From Granulicella sp. (GTDB lineage: Bacteria; Acidobacteriota; Terriglobia; Terriglobales; Acidobacteriaceae): a DNA stretch of 38,567 bases. The notes beneath the pieces were generated by a model. It searched no databases. It was not told where the DNA came from and saw nothing but the letters and a program-made list of their open reading frames with translations. Each line of letters starts with the position of its first letter. The first letter of the stretch is position 1. The translations under genes and the position numbers were made by a program. Positions 27,189-36,417 of the stretch are shown here, one piece after another. The stretch lies in NCBI GenBank assembly GCA_003133205.1, contig PKWK01000130.1, forward strand, positions 1 to 38,567. The letters run 5' to 3'.

Positions 27189-28805
27189 TCAGTGCTTTGC
27201 CAGGGGCAGGTCGACGGAACCCATGCGGCCGGTGGCGGAATCGCGGACGATGAATCGCAGCGCCGCGGACCTGGGCGCGGGAGGAGCGGTGAAGCTGAAG
27301 TCGGCTGTCCTGGAGAGATCGCGCAGGTCGGTGTCCGGCTTTGCCGCAGCGGTCATGCCCCGCAGGGTGTGGGAGAGCGTCTTATTCTTGCCGCTGAGCG
27401 AGACGGCCAACACATAGACCGAGGCGGTGGAACTGCCGTCGACATTCGGCTTCCAGGTAAGGCCGGTTACACCGACGCGAACCAGATAACTGTTGGGAAG
27501 TGAACCGGCTGAGGAGTCGGGCTCCACGGTGACGCGAAGGCCGTTGAGCGGCATGGCGCCCTGGGCGGCGGTGGTCAGGTCGTAGGCGGCGGTGGCTGCG
27601 GACTTCTCCTGCTGGGTTCGGCCGGAATAGTAGCCGCTGCGGGTGGTTGCGGTGACGCCCCCACGCAGGCAGACGATGCGTATTTTGCGGTACTGCGCTG
27701 CGGCCTCGCTGTTGGAGCTGGGCGTGTAGGCAATGGTGTAAAAGCTGGAACCGAGGTCTACGGACGAGGCGATCTGCTGGGCGATATTGTTCATGCCGCG
27801 GACGACGCGGCCGCCGGTCACGGGGCCCAGTTTATCGAAGTCTTCGCTGGCACCGAACGGATCTGCGCTACCCGCGGTTAAGTCGCCGCCGGCCTGGATG
27901 AACGCCATCTGGGAGGCGTTGGTGATTTCGGTCATGCCTGGCGCGGAACTGGTGGGGTCGACGGCATAGAGGGTGACGCGGGTGTCGAGCAGAACGTCGG
28001 TGACATGCTGGAGCGTGTCCTTGACCTCCTGAAGGTCATTGGCGTCGAGGGCTTCGGGGTCGAGGGTAGGAAAGCCGCCGCCGACCCAGATGAGGTTTTT
28101 GCGGCCCGGAATGCGGGCATCGCTCTGAGCGATTTCTTCCAGTGCGCGAAGCGATTGGTCGAGCCGTTCGATGGGGCCGTGATCAGTCTTGCCATTGACT
28201 TCGAGCTTCCAGGCGTACTCGGTGGGTGCGTCTGCGAGCGCGTGCCGGAGAGAATCGCGATCGCGGGTGAAGGCCTGGAGCAGCTTCAGGTGATTGTCGT
28301 ACACGCTGAGCAACGTGGTGGGCTGAGGCAGCAGCGCAGGCTGGCCGGCGAGGTAGTCGCGCAAGGATCGCCGGGCAAACGAGCTATCGGCGAAGTGCGT
28401 GTTGAGTTGGTCGAGTACGAGGATGTCGACCGGCGAACGGCCGAAGCTTGTGGGCTGCGCGGGATCGAAGACTTCGGACGTGCCCGCGGCGACCGAGGCT
28501 GGCGGCAAAGTGTGGGCCGTCGGCGGTTCGAGAGAGCGAATGCGCTGCAACTTGCCGTCTTCGAAGACCTGAAAGTCTTTGGCGGAAAGGCCGTCGACGG
28601 GCTTGCCGGCCTGGTCGGTCACGACGACATCGAGGACAACCAGACGCGCGTTGACGACGATAGGCGAGCTGCGGGGCGCAGGGGCGTTGCTCGGGCTTTG
28701 CGCTGAAGTCTGGGTGGCTATGAGCGCGGTTACGGCGATCAGCAGCTCGACCGTGAGGACGCGGAGATGGCGGCGAAGGCTGCAGCGAACGGACGACAAA
28801 AGCAA
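27189..28805 (-). CDS. Secreted VWFA-related protein, acidobacterial type
   Basis: A 538-residue protein of the acidobacterial VWFA-domain family; role unknown, probably surface or periplasmic binding. The signal peptide (RRHLRVLTVELLIAVTALIA, cleavage near SAQ) precedes a short Ig-like strand region with VVLDVVVTDQAGKPVDGLSA. The VWA fold (about 120-370) carries a variant MIDAS-like VLDQLNT instead of DxSxS, GRKNLIWVGGGFP and YAVDPTS. SFYTIAYTPS and a C-terminal beta domain follow. I chose TTG 28805 because AAAGAGGAAG lies just upstream and it gives a clean signal peptide. TTG 28799 is close, and a longer frame starts at 28880. It converges with the mini-protein gene (37-bp gap). Confidence 0.8.
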   Translation of the reverse strand: MLLSSVRCSLRRHLRVLTVELLIAVTALIATQTSAQSPSNAPAPRSSPIVVNARLVVLDVVVTDQAGKPVDGLSAKDFQVFEDGKLQRIRSLEPPTAHTLPPASVAAGTSEVFDPAQPTSFGRSPVDILVLDQLNTHFADSSFARRSLRDYLAGQPALLPQPTTLLSVYDNHLKLLQAFTRDRDSLRHALADAPTEYAWKLEVNGKTDHGPIERLDQSLRALEEIAQSDARIPGRKNLIWVGGGFPTLDPEALDANDLQEVKDTLQHVTDVLLDTRVTLYAVDPTSSAPGMTEITNASQMAFIQAGGDLTAGSADPFGASEDFDKLGPVTGGRVVRGMNNIAQQIASSVDLGSSFYTIAYTPSSNSEAAAQYRKIRIVCLRGGVTATTRSGYYSGRTQQEKSAATAAYDLTTAAQGAMPLNGLRVTVEPDSSAGSLPNSYLVRVGVTGLTWKPNVDGSSTASVYVLAVSLSGKNKTLSHTLRGMTAAAKPDTDLRDLSRTADFSFTAPPAPRSAALRFIVRDSATGRMGSVDLPLAKH

Positions 28806-28967
28806 GTTCTTCCTCTTTCCCGGGGCCGCGAGGGATGGGACCAACTCGTCGGTGTTTCGATCAAACCGTGAGACGCGCAACGCGAATCGTCGACTTCGTT
28901 CAACAGGCTCACCGAAACCGCGTAGGATTTCGACATACTCGATTCTAATTACTAACGTGAGGAGCGA

Positions 28968-29888
28968 ATGGACGGTAGGTCGAATGATTGGATGGCGCGG
29001 AGCAGAGGGTTGGTCCGCGGTGCGGTTGCAGGCGCCCTTCTGCTATGCGTAATGACCCCGCAATGCTGGGCGTGGGGTCGCGAGGGCCATCGGCTGACAG
29101 CGCTTGTGGCTGAACAGTATCTGACGTCGGAGACGAAGGCACAGATCGTTGAGCTGCTGCATAACGAGACGCTGGCAGACGTCGCTCCGTGGGCGGACAG
29201 CTATCGCGCGGAGCATCCGGAGACTGCCAAGTGGCACTATGTCGATATTCCGAAGGACGCGAAGTTCGACCGCAGCCGCGACTGCCCCGTTTCGGAGACG
29301 GACCCCAAGTCGCCCTGGCGCGATTGTGTGACCGACCGCATTTTGTACTTCGAGGGTAGGCTGGGAGACGCGTCGCTGAGCCCATCGGAACGGGCGATTG
29401 CGCTGAAGTTCGTGGTGCACTTCATCGGCGACGTCCATCAGCCGTTTCACGCGTTTGCCGACGAGCGCGGCGGCAATGGCATCAATGTCACATTTCTGGG
29501 CAGCAGCATTTGCGGCACATTCAAATGCAACCTGCATAGTGTGTGGGACGACTCGATCATCGAGGACCAGGGACTGAGCGAGAAGAAGTACGCTGACAAG
29601 TTGCTGCAGGATATCAAGGATAACAACTGGGAGCGGATGGCCGGCGGTGAGCCGACAACGTGGGCGAACATCTCCCACCACTATGCGGTGGATGCGGTGG
29701 CCCCGAACGGCGCTTTTATCACGCACGAATACGTTGCCGAGGAGTCGAAGATAGTGGATGCGCAACTGGCACTTGGCGGCCTGCGCCTGGCGCGAGTGCT
29801 GAACAGGATCTTGGGGACGCCACCAGCCCCGGCCGTTCCGGAGCAGCAGCCGGGACGCACTTCGCTGCCGAAACCTCCGGCACCTTAG
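28968..29888 (+). CDS. Secreted S1/P1-type nuclease
   Basis: Zinc-dependent nuclease of the S1/P1 family, acting on single-stranded DNA or RNA; related to bacterial phospholipase C folds. The 306 residues include a signal peptide ending at CWA. The mature chain would start with Trp36 in WGREGH, where the Trp amino terminus and His41 are zinc ligands. Further ligands are in APWADSYR (Asp), WHYVDIP (His), HFIGDVHQPFH and NLHSVWDDSII. The C-terminus is Pro-rich (PPAPAVPEQQ). The ATG at 28968 has GTGAGGAG at 28957-28964. It is divergent from the VWA gene. Probable role: extracellular nucleic-acid scavenging (inference). Confidence 0.9.
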   Translation: MDGRSNDWMARSRGLVRGAVAGALLLCVMTPQCWAWGREGHRLTALVAEQYLTSETKAQIVELLHNETLADVAPWADSYRAEHPETAKWHYVDIPKDAKFDRSRDCPVSETDPKSPWRDCVTDRILYFEGRLGDASLSPSERAIALKFVVHFIGDVHQPFHAFADERGGNGINVTFLGSSICGTFKCNLHSVWDDSIIEDQGLSEKKYADKLLQDIKDNNWERMAGGEPTTWANISHHYAVDAVAPNGAFITHEYVAEESKIVDAQLALGGLRLARVLNRILGTPPAPAVPEQQPGRTSLPKPPAP

Positions 29889-29922
29889 CCCCGCATCGTT
29901 GGCGACGATTCCAGGGCTAAGG
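29883..29922. terminator. Bidirectional hairpin between convergent genes
   Basis: Outer arms CCTTAGCCC (29883-29891) and GGGCTAAGG (29914-29922) pair perfectly, and inner arms ATCGT/ACGAT pair as well, with a GGC-type loop. It covers the nuclease stop codon and lies 11 bp from the receptor stop on the other strand. There is no T-run, so termination is inferred from position only. The GGGCTAAG core recalls the hairpins at 5730-5784. Confidence 0.5.
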
Positions 29923-29932
29923 CAACCGATGG

Positions 29933-32900
29933 CTAGAAGTAGAAGCGGCCTGCGATCTGCAACTGACGCGACGAGTACACGGTGTTGCTGTTGGAGTTGT
30001 TGTTGGTGCCGAAGAGCGGGTTGCCGACGAGATACTCCGAACTTGTAGTCGTCGGAAGCGACTTAACTTGCGGACAGCCTGCTGCCGTACTTGAGGCAGT
30101 GAGAGAAGCCGAGGTTGTAACGCAGTAGGCGTTCGTATAGACCGACGTGATGTTCTGGTGATTGAAGAGATTGAATGCTTCGACGATTATCTCGAACCTG
30201 TAATGCAAATTTCCCGGCTCGATGTAGAAGCTCTTGCTGATGCGCAGGTCCACAACTGCCGTCTTGGGCATAGTAAAGGCATTGCGGTCGAGATCAGGTA
30301 TTCGCGCCGTACCCCCAGCTCCAATGATTCCGCCGTAGAGGCTGCCGCTAACACTGTTGGTTGTGCCCGCACTGTAGGGCAGCCCGGTTTGCATCTGGAT
30401 GATGGGAGCGATTCCCCAACCATTGAGCGACTCCTTCATCCAAATGGGCAGGCCGGTGATGTTGGTGCGATAGGTTGCGGCCGCGATGAAGCGATACGGA
30501 ACATTGAGGGTGCTGTTGGCGTGCTCGCCTTTCGGATTGAGCGGATCCAACAACTCGCTCGCACTGCCAGAGCCGGTGCTGAGGTATGGGTTGTCGTCCA
30601 GCGAATGGCCCCAGGTAAAGCTGGTGAGCATCGAGAAATTCTGCGAGTAGCGGTGGTTTAGCTGGAATACGAGCGCGTTGTAGCTTGAGTTGACCGCGCT
30701 CTTGAAGTCGAGCACGTGGTAATAGCCGGGAAAGAGTCCGTTGTTGGTCGTGTATTTCTTATAGGTGTGCATGCTGTTCGGCAGCAGGGGAAGCGGCCGG
30801 CCGCCGTGCGGATAGGTAATGTAGCCACCGGCCGGAGCGGGATTGTCCAGCACCTGGAAGGTTGCGGTGCTGGTCGCGGGTGCAACGCTCTGGTCTTGTG
30901 CGGCCGCGAGTTCCCGTCCCAGCGAGCCCATGTAGGAGACAGAGAGCACAGTGTTCCAGCCGAGATCCTGCTCGAGCGCAAGATCCATCTCATGGACTTG
31001 CGGATTCTGCAGATGCTTGTCGAGGAACGCAATCGTGCTGGAGTAGTTGCAGCCCACATTGGTTGCATACTGTACCGCCGATGCGAAGATGTTAGGAAAC
31101 TTCAAAGAATTGGGGCAGGTGGTGGTGTTGTTCGGGCCGGTAGCTGAGAGGTCGGTCTGACTGCCGATGCCGCCCGATAGCATGTAAGTCTGGACGATGT
31201 TCGAGTTGATGATGCGACCGTAGTACATGCCGTAGCCGCCGCGCAGTGTGGTCTTGTTGTTGCCGAAAACGTTGTATGCGAAACCAACGCGGGGGCCCAG
31301 GTTGTTGCGGTCGTCCGGCTCGTTTGCAGTCTGGGGCACAGCGCCGCCCGCTATACCCGGCGAGCCTCCCGTGTTGACCAGCGGATTCATTGGAATGTAC
31401 TCATACTCATAGCGCGCGCCAATCGTCACGGTAAGACGTGGCGATACACGCCAGTCGTCGGTCACGAAACCCGCATAGTCTGTCGTCGCGAGGGACATGC
31501 GCGGATTCCCGAAGCCCTGACTAAAGGAGTAGTACTGAGGGACGTAGGCAGCGCCGCCCAGGCCGGTCGTGGCATGCAGATAGTCCGCGATGAAATCCCA
31601 GTTGTAATCGTAGCTGTAGCTGCCTCCCTCCTGGTAGAGATTGTCGACGTAGTCGAAGACGCGGTTCATCTCGATGCCGGCCTTGCTGACATGTTGCCCG
31701 TGGCTCCATGTCACTAGATCCTCGCCCTGCAAGCGACGCTCATTGGGCAGGGCGCGGCGCTCACCAAGGTAGGTCCTGCCGATGTCGAATCCCTTGAGGT
31801 CAAACTCGTAACCGATCTGCGCATCCGGCGGTGCGGCGGGCGCCAGCGGATCGTCCGGGATGTTGGTACTCAACGGCTGCTCGTTTGGCGTCGGTGTCTG
31901 CGAACTTTCGTACTCGAAGTCCCGGCCAAACTGGAAGAGGAAGCTGTTGACCAGGTTCGAACTGAGCACGGTGGTGAGGCGGACAATGCCGAAGTCTTCC
32001 TTCACATAATCGTTGCCAAAGGAGGCGCGTCCGTAAAAGTTTGACGCCTGTGTCTGCACGCCCGCGGGTGAACTGTAGCGCAGGCGGTTGTACTGAATTG
32101 TGAAGCGATTCTTGTCGTTGATTTGCCAGTCGAGCCGAGGGAAGTTGAGAACTTGGTCCGAGTGGCGGGGGACCGCGCCGAGGAACGTCGAAATTATACC
32201 GAGGCCCTGTGTGTAGTAAGCGGCACCCGCCTGGTAGTTGACGCCGAGCGCGTTGGCCTCAGAGCAAGCGTACGAGTCTCCCAGAGAAGGGTTGGCCGTC
32301 CCCGCGTTGAAAACGCCGTTCGAACAGGTTGTGCCGGCAGGTAGAACTGAGTCCGCCGTGGCAAACGTGTGGGCGGGGTCGGAGGCGCGCGCCGTCCCCG
32401 GGAAGTTCCTTTGGCTCTGGTCGTAGGAGTAGAACCAGAAGAGCTTGTCGTGCAGCAGCGGACCGCCCGCTCCGAAGCCCCACTGCTTACGCCAGTCCTT
32501 GGGCTTATAAGGAGAGGTGACGAAGTTGTTGGTGCCGGCGACCTGATTGGTGAGGGTGGTGTATGGGTTTTCAGCGCCAAAGTCGTTGTCGCGGTCGTAG
32601 AAGAAGAGCTCGCCGTGGTACTTGTTGCCGCCGGACTTGGTGACCGTGTTGATGACGCCACCGGCTGCCCGGCCATACTCTGAGGAGTAGTTCGAGGCGT
32701 TCACCTGGAACTCCTGCACGGCCGCCTGTGAGACCGAGTAGGAGGCGCGCGTGCGGCCGCGCTCCTCGGAGAAGTACGCCTGGTTATTGTCTGCGCCGTC
32801 GACGGTGCTGTTGTTCAACAGAAAGCTGATGCCGCGGAAGCTGAGCAGGCCAAAACCATCTCCGTTCGACACCACGCCCGGAGTCAGCAGCGCGAAGTCC

Positions 32901-33409
32901 GACCAGCGCCTGCCGTTGATCGGCAGATTGTCGATAGCGTTCTGGTCGATAGTGGTGGAGATGGCGTCGTCCTGCGTATGCATCAGCGGCGTCTCGTCGG
33001 TGACCTCAACGGTGTTGGTGACCGAGCCCGGCTTCATGCTGGGCGAAACGGACGCAAGGCTGCCTACTGTGACGATGATGGCGTTGGCCTGGTACGTCTC
33101 GAAGCCATCGGCGGTGAAGGTCGCGACGTAGGTACCCGGCTCCAGTTCGGTTACGCGATATTCGCCAGAACCATTGCTCTTGGTCGTGCGCACGAGGCCG
33201 GTGTCGACCGCCTTCACTATGATGGTAGTCGCAGGCAACAGCGCGCCGCCGCTGTCCGTGACCGTGCCGCCGATTGCGCCCGTGGTCGCCGACTGCCCAA
33301 AGGCCACACTCCCCGCCGTTGCGAGAGTGAAGACCGCTAGTAGTGCGGCAAAGAAGAAGGACTGCGCGATGTGGGCGAACGTGCCAGACTTGCGAAAGTT
33401 GAGATGCAT
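29933..33409 (-). CDS. Oar-like TonB-dependent receptor with carboxypeptidase-regulatory-like domain
   Basis: Outer-membrane receptor of 1158 residues. The signal peptide (SFFFAALLAVFTLATAGSVA, cleavage near AFGQS) precedes the CarboxypepD_reg-like domain at about 40-125 (GAIGGTVTDSGGALLPATT, PGTYVATFTADGFETYQ). The plug (DNLPINGRRWSDFALLTPG, NNSTVDGADNNQAYF, SSEYGRAAGGVINTVTKSG) gives the standard TonB-receptor order. Next comes a long barrel with YNRLRYSSPAG, DWRVSPRLTVTIGARYEY and NLFNHQNI, ending in GRFYF (terminal aromatic). ATG 33409 has AGGAG upstream and a clean signal peptide; a longer frame to 33496 does not. It follows the NHL/Ig gene in the same direction with a 96-bp gap and may be co-transcribed. 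Substrate unknown. Confidence 0.88.
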   Translation of the reverse strand: MHLNFRKSGTFAHIAQSFFFAALLAVFTLATAGSVAFGQSATTGAIGGTVTDSGGALLPATTIIVKAVDTGLVRTTKSNGSGEYRVTELEPGTYVATFTADGFETYQANAIIVTVGSLASVSPSMKPGSVTNTVEVTDETPLMHTQDDAISTTIDQNAIDNLPINGRRWSDFALLTPGVVSNGDGFGLLSFRGISFLLNNSTVDGADNNQAYFSEERGRTRASYSVSQAAVQEFQVNASNYSSEYGRAAGGVINTVTKSGGNKYHGELFFYDRDNDFGAENPYTTLTNQVAGTNNFVTSPYKPKDWRKQWGFGAGGPLLHDKLFWFYSYDQSQRNFPGTARASDPAHTFATADSVLPAGTTCSNGVFNAGTANPSLGDSYACSEANALGVNYQAGAAYYTQGLGIISTFLGAVPRHSDQVLNFPRLDWQINDKNRFTIQYNRLRYSSPAGVQTQASNFYGRASFGNDYVKEDFGIVRLTTVLSSNLVNSFLFQFGRDFEYESSQTPTPNEQPLSTNIPDDPLAPAAPPDAQIGYEFDLKGFDIGRTYLGERRALPNERRLQGEDLVTWSHGQHVSKAGIEMNRVFDYVDNLYQEGGSYSYDYNWDFIADYLHATTGLGGAAYVPQYYSFSQGFGNPRMSLATTDYAGFVTDDWRVSPRLTVTIGARYEYEYIPMNPLVNTGGSPGIAGGAVPQTANEPDDRNNLGPRVGFAYNVFGNNKTTLRGGYGMYYGRIINSNIVQTYMLSGGIGSQTDLSATGPNNTTTCPNSLKFPNIFASAVQYATNVGCNYSSTIAFLDKHLQNPQVHEMDLALEQDLGWNTVLSVSYMGSLGRELAAAQDQSVAPATSTATFQVLDNPAPAGGYITYPHGGRPLPLLPNSMHTYKKYTTNNGLFPGYYHVLDFKSAVNSSYNALVFQLNHRYSQNFSMLTSFTWGHSLDDNPYLSTGSGSASELLDPLNPKGEHANSTLNVPYRFIAAATYRTNITGLPIWMKESLNGWGIAPIIQMQTGLPYSAGTTNSVSGSLYGGIIGAGGTARIPDLDRNAFTMPKTAVVDLRISKSFYIEPGNLHYRFEIIVEAFNLFNHQNITSVYTNAYCVTTSASLTASSTAAGCPQVKSLPTTTSSEYLVGNPLFGTNNNSNSNTVYSSRQLQIAGRFYF

Positions 33410-33505
33410 CTGGTGAATCTCCTGACCTGGGGCCGTGCCTGAGATAAATGCCAGGCAGTGCAAATGAGTTGCAGCGGCCGAACTCGCTTCGACCACTGAC
33501 GCGGG

Positions 33506-36118
33506 CTATTTGACCGTGAGTGGGACTGTGAAGCTGGATGTGGTTCCGGCGGAACCGGTTGCCGTGATTGTGAGGGTGTAGGCGCCGGCCGGCGTCCGCG
33601 GTATTGACGTGACTCCGTTCCCGCATGCGACAGTTCCCGATGCTGCCAGAAGCAGCGCCAGCATCATCCAGAACTGGCCATATCGCAGCGGCGCTCGTCG
33701 ACGCCGCAGGCCAACGCACAGCGCCATGCCAAGTCCCAGCAAGGTAGTGACGATACCCCATGAGCGGTTTCCGCCCAGGCCAATCGAACTCTGCAGCGCC
33801 GAGCCCTGCTGGGTGAGGATGCTGACCGCAACCGTGTTGGTGGTGGAGCAGCCGTTTGCCGCGATAGAGGCCGGGCTGAAGGAGACGGACGAGTTAGCCG
33901 GCAGTCCCGTGGCCGAGAACGTAATGGTTCCGGTGTAGACGGTTTGGGCAACAGTAAAGCTGTAGAGCGCTGTCTGGCCCGCGGCCACCGTGTTTTGCTG
34001 GTAGCTGATGGCAGAGGTTGTGAACGCCGGAAGAGCTGTGGTTACGGACGAAGGCGCGGCACTGGTGGAGGTCTTGAAGTAGCTGTCGCCGCTGTACGTC
34101 GCGGTAATGGAGTACGTTCCGGGCGTTGAGAAGGTGTAGGACAACGTCGCTCCGTACACCGGTGCGTTGGTGGTGCCGATGTTCGTGACGGCCACGCCGG
34201 AAGTCGGGGCGAGGGCCGTTCCATTGGCGTAGAAGATGATGTTGCCCGTTGGAGAGGAGGGGCCGTTGGCAACCAGGGACGCGGTCAGAGTGGTCGGCGC
34301 AGTAGTGGAATAGGTGGTGCTGCCGCTGCAGGAAGCCGAACCGGTGGCAGAAGCAACCGTCCGGGTGATCGGACTCTGAACGAAGTTACCCGTTAGCGGG
34401 AATGTGCCGATGCCTCCAAGTTGGGCTCGAACCTGTAGTGTCCCGGTGAAGGGCCCAAGTACAGAGGGCGTTGTCGTGATGGGCAGCAGGCAATCAGTGG
34501 TCGAGTCGCTGTTGGTGGTACAGGAGGGCGTTCCGAGAGAGAAAATGGTGGCGCCGGACGTGAGCGTGTACCCGCCGGACGCCGCCGAGTCGTTGGCCGC
34601 GAAGTGAATGTCAACAATGTTGGTCTGGGTTGCGCCGACGTTCCCGAACTGCGTTCCTGAGGCAACCTCGCGGATCAGGTTGGTTTCTGTATCGCCGACG
34701 TAGAGGTTCGAATACGGATCGACGCTGATGCCGTAGATGCCAGGTCCTGGCAGCGTAGTCGTGGCAAAGTTGCCGTTGCCGCTGGAGCCGAACTTTGCCT
34801 GAGTACCAGGGCAGCCGTCGCCATAGGTGTCGGTCGCGGCTGCGCAGAATGTAGTCGCGCCTCCGGCAACCACATACATCGATTGGCCGGCTCCGTCGAC
34901 CCGCCATATGGCGCCGCTGCTGGCATCGGTGATATAGACGTTGCTGTTCGCGTCAGCCGCGACGCCGAAGATACTGCCGATACCGAAGCTGCCGGCCGGA
35001 CCGCGCTTGCCTATGGTCGGCTTCGCGCCGACTGTGTTCTGAATGCCGGCAAACGTGGAAAGAACGCCTGCCGGTGCCACTTTCATGACTGAGTCGTAGT
35101 ACTCGTTGCCAGCGTAGACGACACCATTGGGGTCAACCGCTACCGAGTAGGAATTCTCGATTGTGGTTGTGTTGGCCTGAACATTTTGCGTATACAGGCC
35201 GTAGTTACATCCATAAGGGGAAACGGTTCCATTGACGCAGTAGGGTGCGCCGCCGGTTAACGCGCCGGCGATCTTCCAGATGGTACCTGCAGCCACCGGA
35301 ACGCCGTTCACCGTGTTGGTGCCGGTGGCGTTCGTGTTCACAACCAGGATGGCCTCAGTGTATTCGTCCATGATAAAAAGGTCGCCCAGGGTGTCGAATG
35401 CCAGGCCATAGGGAGCGCGCAGGTAGCTTTGTGTCGCGGCGACGATGGTTGTCGTGGCATTGCTGGCGGCATAGCCATAGGTGCCAGCTACGTTGCCGGC
35501 CACCAGCGAGATCACACCCGTTGTGGTAATGACTCCGGCGGTGGCGGCGATCTTGCGCACCTGGCCCTGTCCGACGTCGCCAAAATAGAGGTCCCCGTTG
35601 GGCGCGAAGACGATACTTGCCGGATGCGACAGCTTTACCTGAGTGCCGAGACAGCCGTCGCCGATTGCGTCGGTCGAGACGTTGGCGCCGCAAGCCGTGC
35701 CTGTGCCGGGTGATGCGGTCGCGCCGCCGGCTACTGCCGTCACGACACCGGTGATCGCGTCGACGCGACGCACCAAGCCATTGTTGTAGTCGGTGAAGAA
35801 GATGTTACCGCTGGTGTCGGCCACGGCGCTGCGGGCGCCGGGCGTACTGCCGCCCGTGGCCGTGTTGCCGATCTCGATCTCGGCCGCCAGACAACCGTCA
35901 CCGAAAGCATCGGTGGATGTGAACCCGGAGACCGGGCACGTCGCCCCCTTCGCAATGGCAACCGTTCCGCCACCCGCGATCAGCTTGACGGTGTAGGGCA
36001 GGAGCTGAGGCGCGGTCTGGGCCGTCGCGCTTCCACCAAGCCCGATAAGCGCAATAAAAGCTGACAGCAAGAGCGAACGGCGATTGGCAAAATCGAAAAT
36101 GCACCTCGAAATGGACAC
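33506..36118 (-). CDS. Secreted NHL-repeat and Ig-like domain protein with C-terminal membrane segments
   Basis: An 870-residue surface or periplasmic protein. The N-terminal signal (RSLLLSAFIALIGL, cleavage near ATAQT) precedes NHL-type propeller blades to about 510 (SAVADTSGNIFFTDYNNGLVRRVD, PASIVFAPNGDLYFGD, VAVDPNGVVYAGNEY, VAADANSNVYITDAS). Three blades carry the motif TDxxGDGC (69-76, 149-156 and near 435). An Ig-like region follows (NGPSSPTGNIIFYANGTAL, TYSITATYSGDSYF). Two hydrophobic segments, LLGLGMALCVGLRRRR and MMLALLLAASGTVAC, lie near the end, before a last Ig-like strand (AGAYTLTITATGSAG). GTG 36118 is preferred, with AAGGAG at 36133-36128, nine bases away; ATG 36178 has no ribosome-binding site. 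It lies upstream of the receptor gene. Confidence 0.8.
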   Translation of the reverse strand: MSISRCIFDFANRRSLLLSAFIALIGLGGSATAQTAPQLLPYTVKLIAGGGTVAIAKGATCPVSGFTSTDAFGDGCLAAEIEIGNTATGGSTPGARSAVADTSGNIFFTDYNNGLVRRVDAITGVVTAVAGGATASPGTGTACGANVSTDAIGDGCLGTQVKLSHPASIVFAPNGDLYFGDVGQGQVRKIAATAGVITTTGVISLVAGNVAGTYGYAASNATTTIVAATQSYLRAPYGLAFDTLGDLFIMDEYTEAILVVNTNATGTNTVNGVPVAAGTIWKIAGALTGGAPYCVNGTVSPYGCNYGLYTQNVQANTTTIENSYSVAVDPNGVVYAGNEYYDSVMKVAPAGVLSTFAGIQNTVGAKPTIGKRGPAGSFGIGSIFGVAADANSNVYITDASSGAIWRVDGAGQSMYVVAGGATTFCAAATDTYGDGCPGTQAKFGSSGNGNFATTTLPGPGIYGISVDPYSNLYVGDTETNLIREVASGTQFGNVGATQTNIVDIHFAANDSAASGGYTLTSGATIFSLGTPSCTTNSDSTTDCLLPITTTPSVLGPFTGTLQVRAQLGGIGTFPLTGNFVQSPITRTVASATGSASCSGSTTYSTTAPTTLTASLVANGPSSPTGNIIFYANGTALAPTSGVAVTNIGTTNAPVYGATLSYTFSTPGTYSITATYSGDSYFKTSTSAAPSSVTTALPAFTTSAISYQQNTVAAGQTALYSFTVAQTVYTGTITFSATGLPANSSVSFSPASIAANGCSTTNTVAVSILTQQGSALQSSIGLGGNRSWGIVTTLLGLGMALCVGLRRRRAPLRYGQFWMMLALLLAASGTVACGNGVTSIPRTPAGAYTLTITATGSAGTTSSFTVPLTVK

Positions 36119-36417
36119 GAAGGGAAGCTCCTTGAAGCGGTACGGGTTCTGAATCTGCGCAAGACGGTGACTCGCCATAATTCAGAGTTAGGCCGATACG
36201 AAACGCGCGCCAAAATCGCACGGAAAGTACCGTCAAGACTCATCGAAAACTGCCTGAATGTATGCACGATACCACCTCCCCTCCGGATCGGATAGTGAGC
36301 ACCGTCACAATAGTGACGCGGGTCACAGGAGACAAGGAACACCAGACTCTTCAGCAGCAGCAACCCTTGTGCAAGAAACGTGCATGTCGGCGTCGCGCGT
36401 TGATTCCAAAAGGCAAA
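36119..36417. other. Intergenic region upstream of the NHL/Ig gene
   Basis: About 300 bp between the symporter stop and the NHL/Ig start. No convincing gene is present. It contains two CRP-type palindromes (listed separately) and TTGACG on the minus strand near 36235-36240 without a good -10. The rest shows nothing I can name. Confidence 0.4.
36295..36326. promoter_or_regulatory. Two tandem GTGA-N6-TCAC palindromes (CRP/FNR-type sites)
   Basis: GTGA-GCACCG-TCAC at 36295-36308 and GTGA-CGCGGG-TCAC at 36313-36326 are both perfect half-site pairs, 18 bp apart start to start. Each right half extends to TCACA, as in the CRP consensus; the left halves read AGTGA. They sit about 180-200 bp upstream of the NHL/Ig start on the minus strand and 92 bp or less beyond the symporter stop. 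They are likely operators for the NHL/Ig-receptor unit. The regulator is not in the window. Confidence 0.55.
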
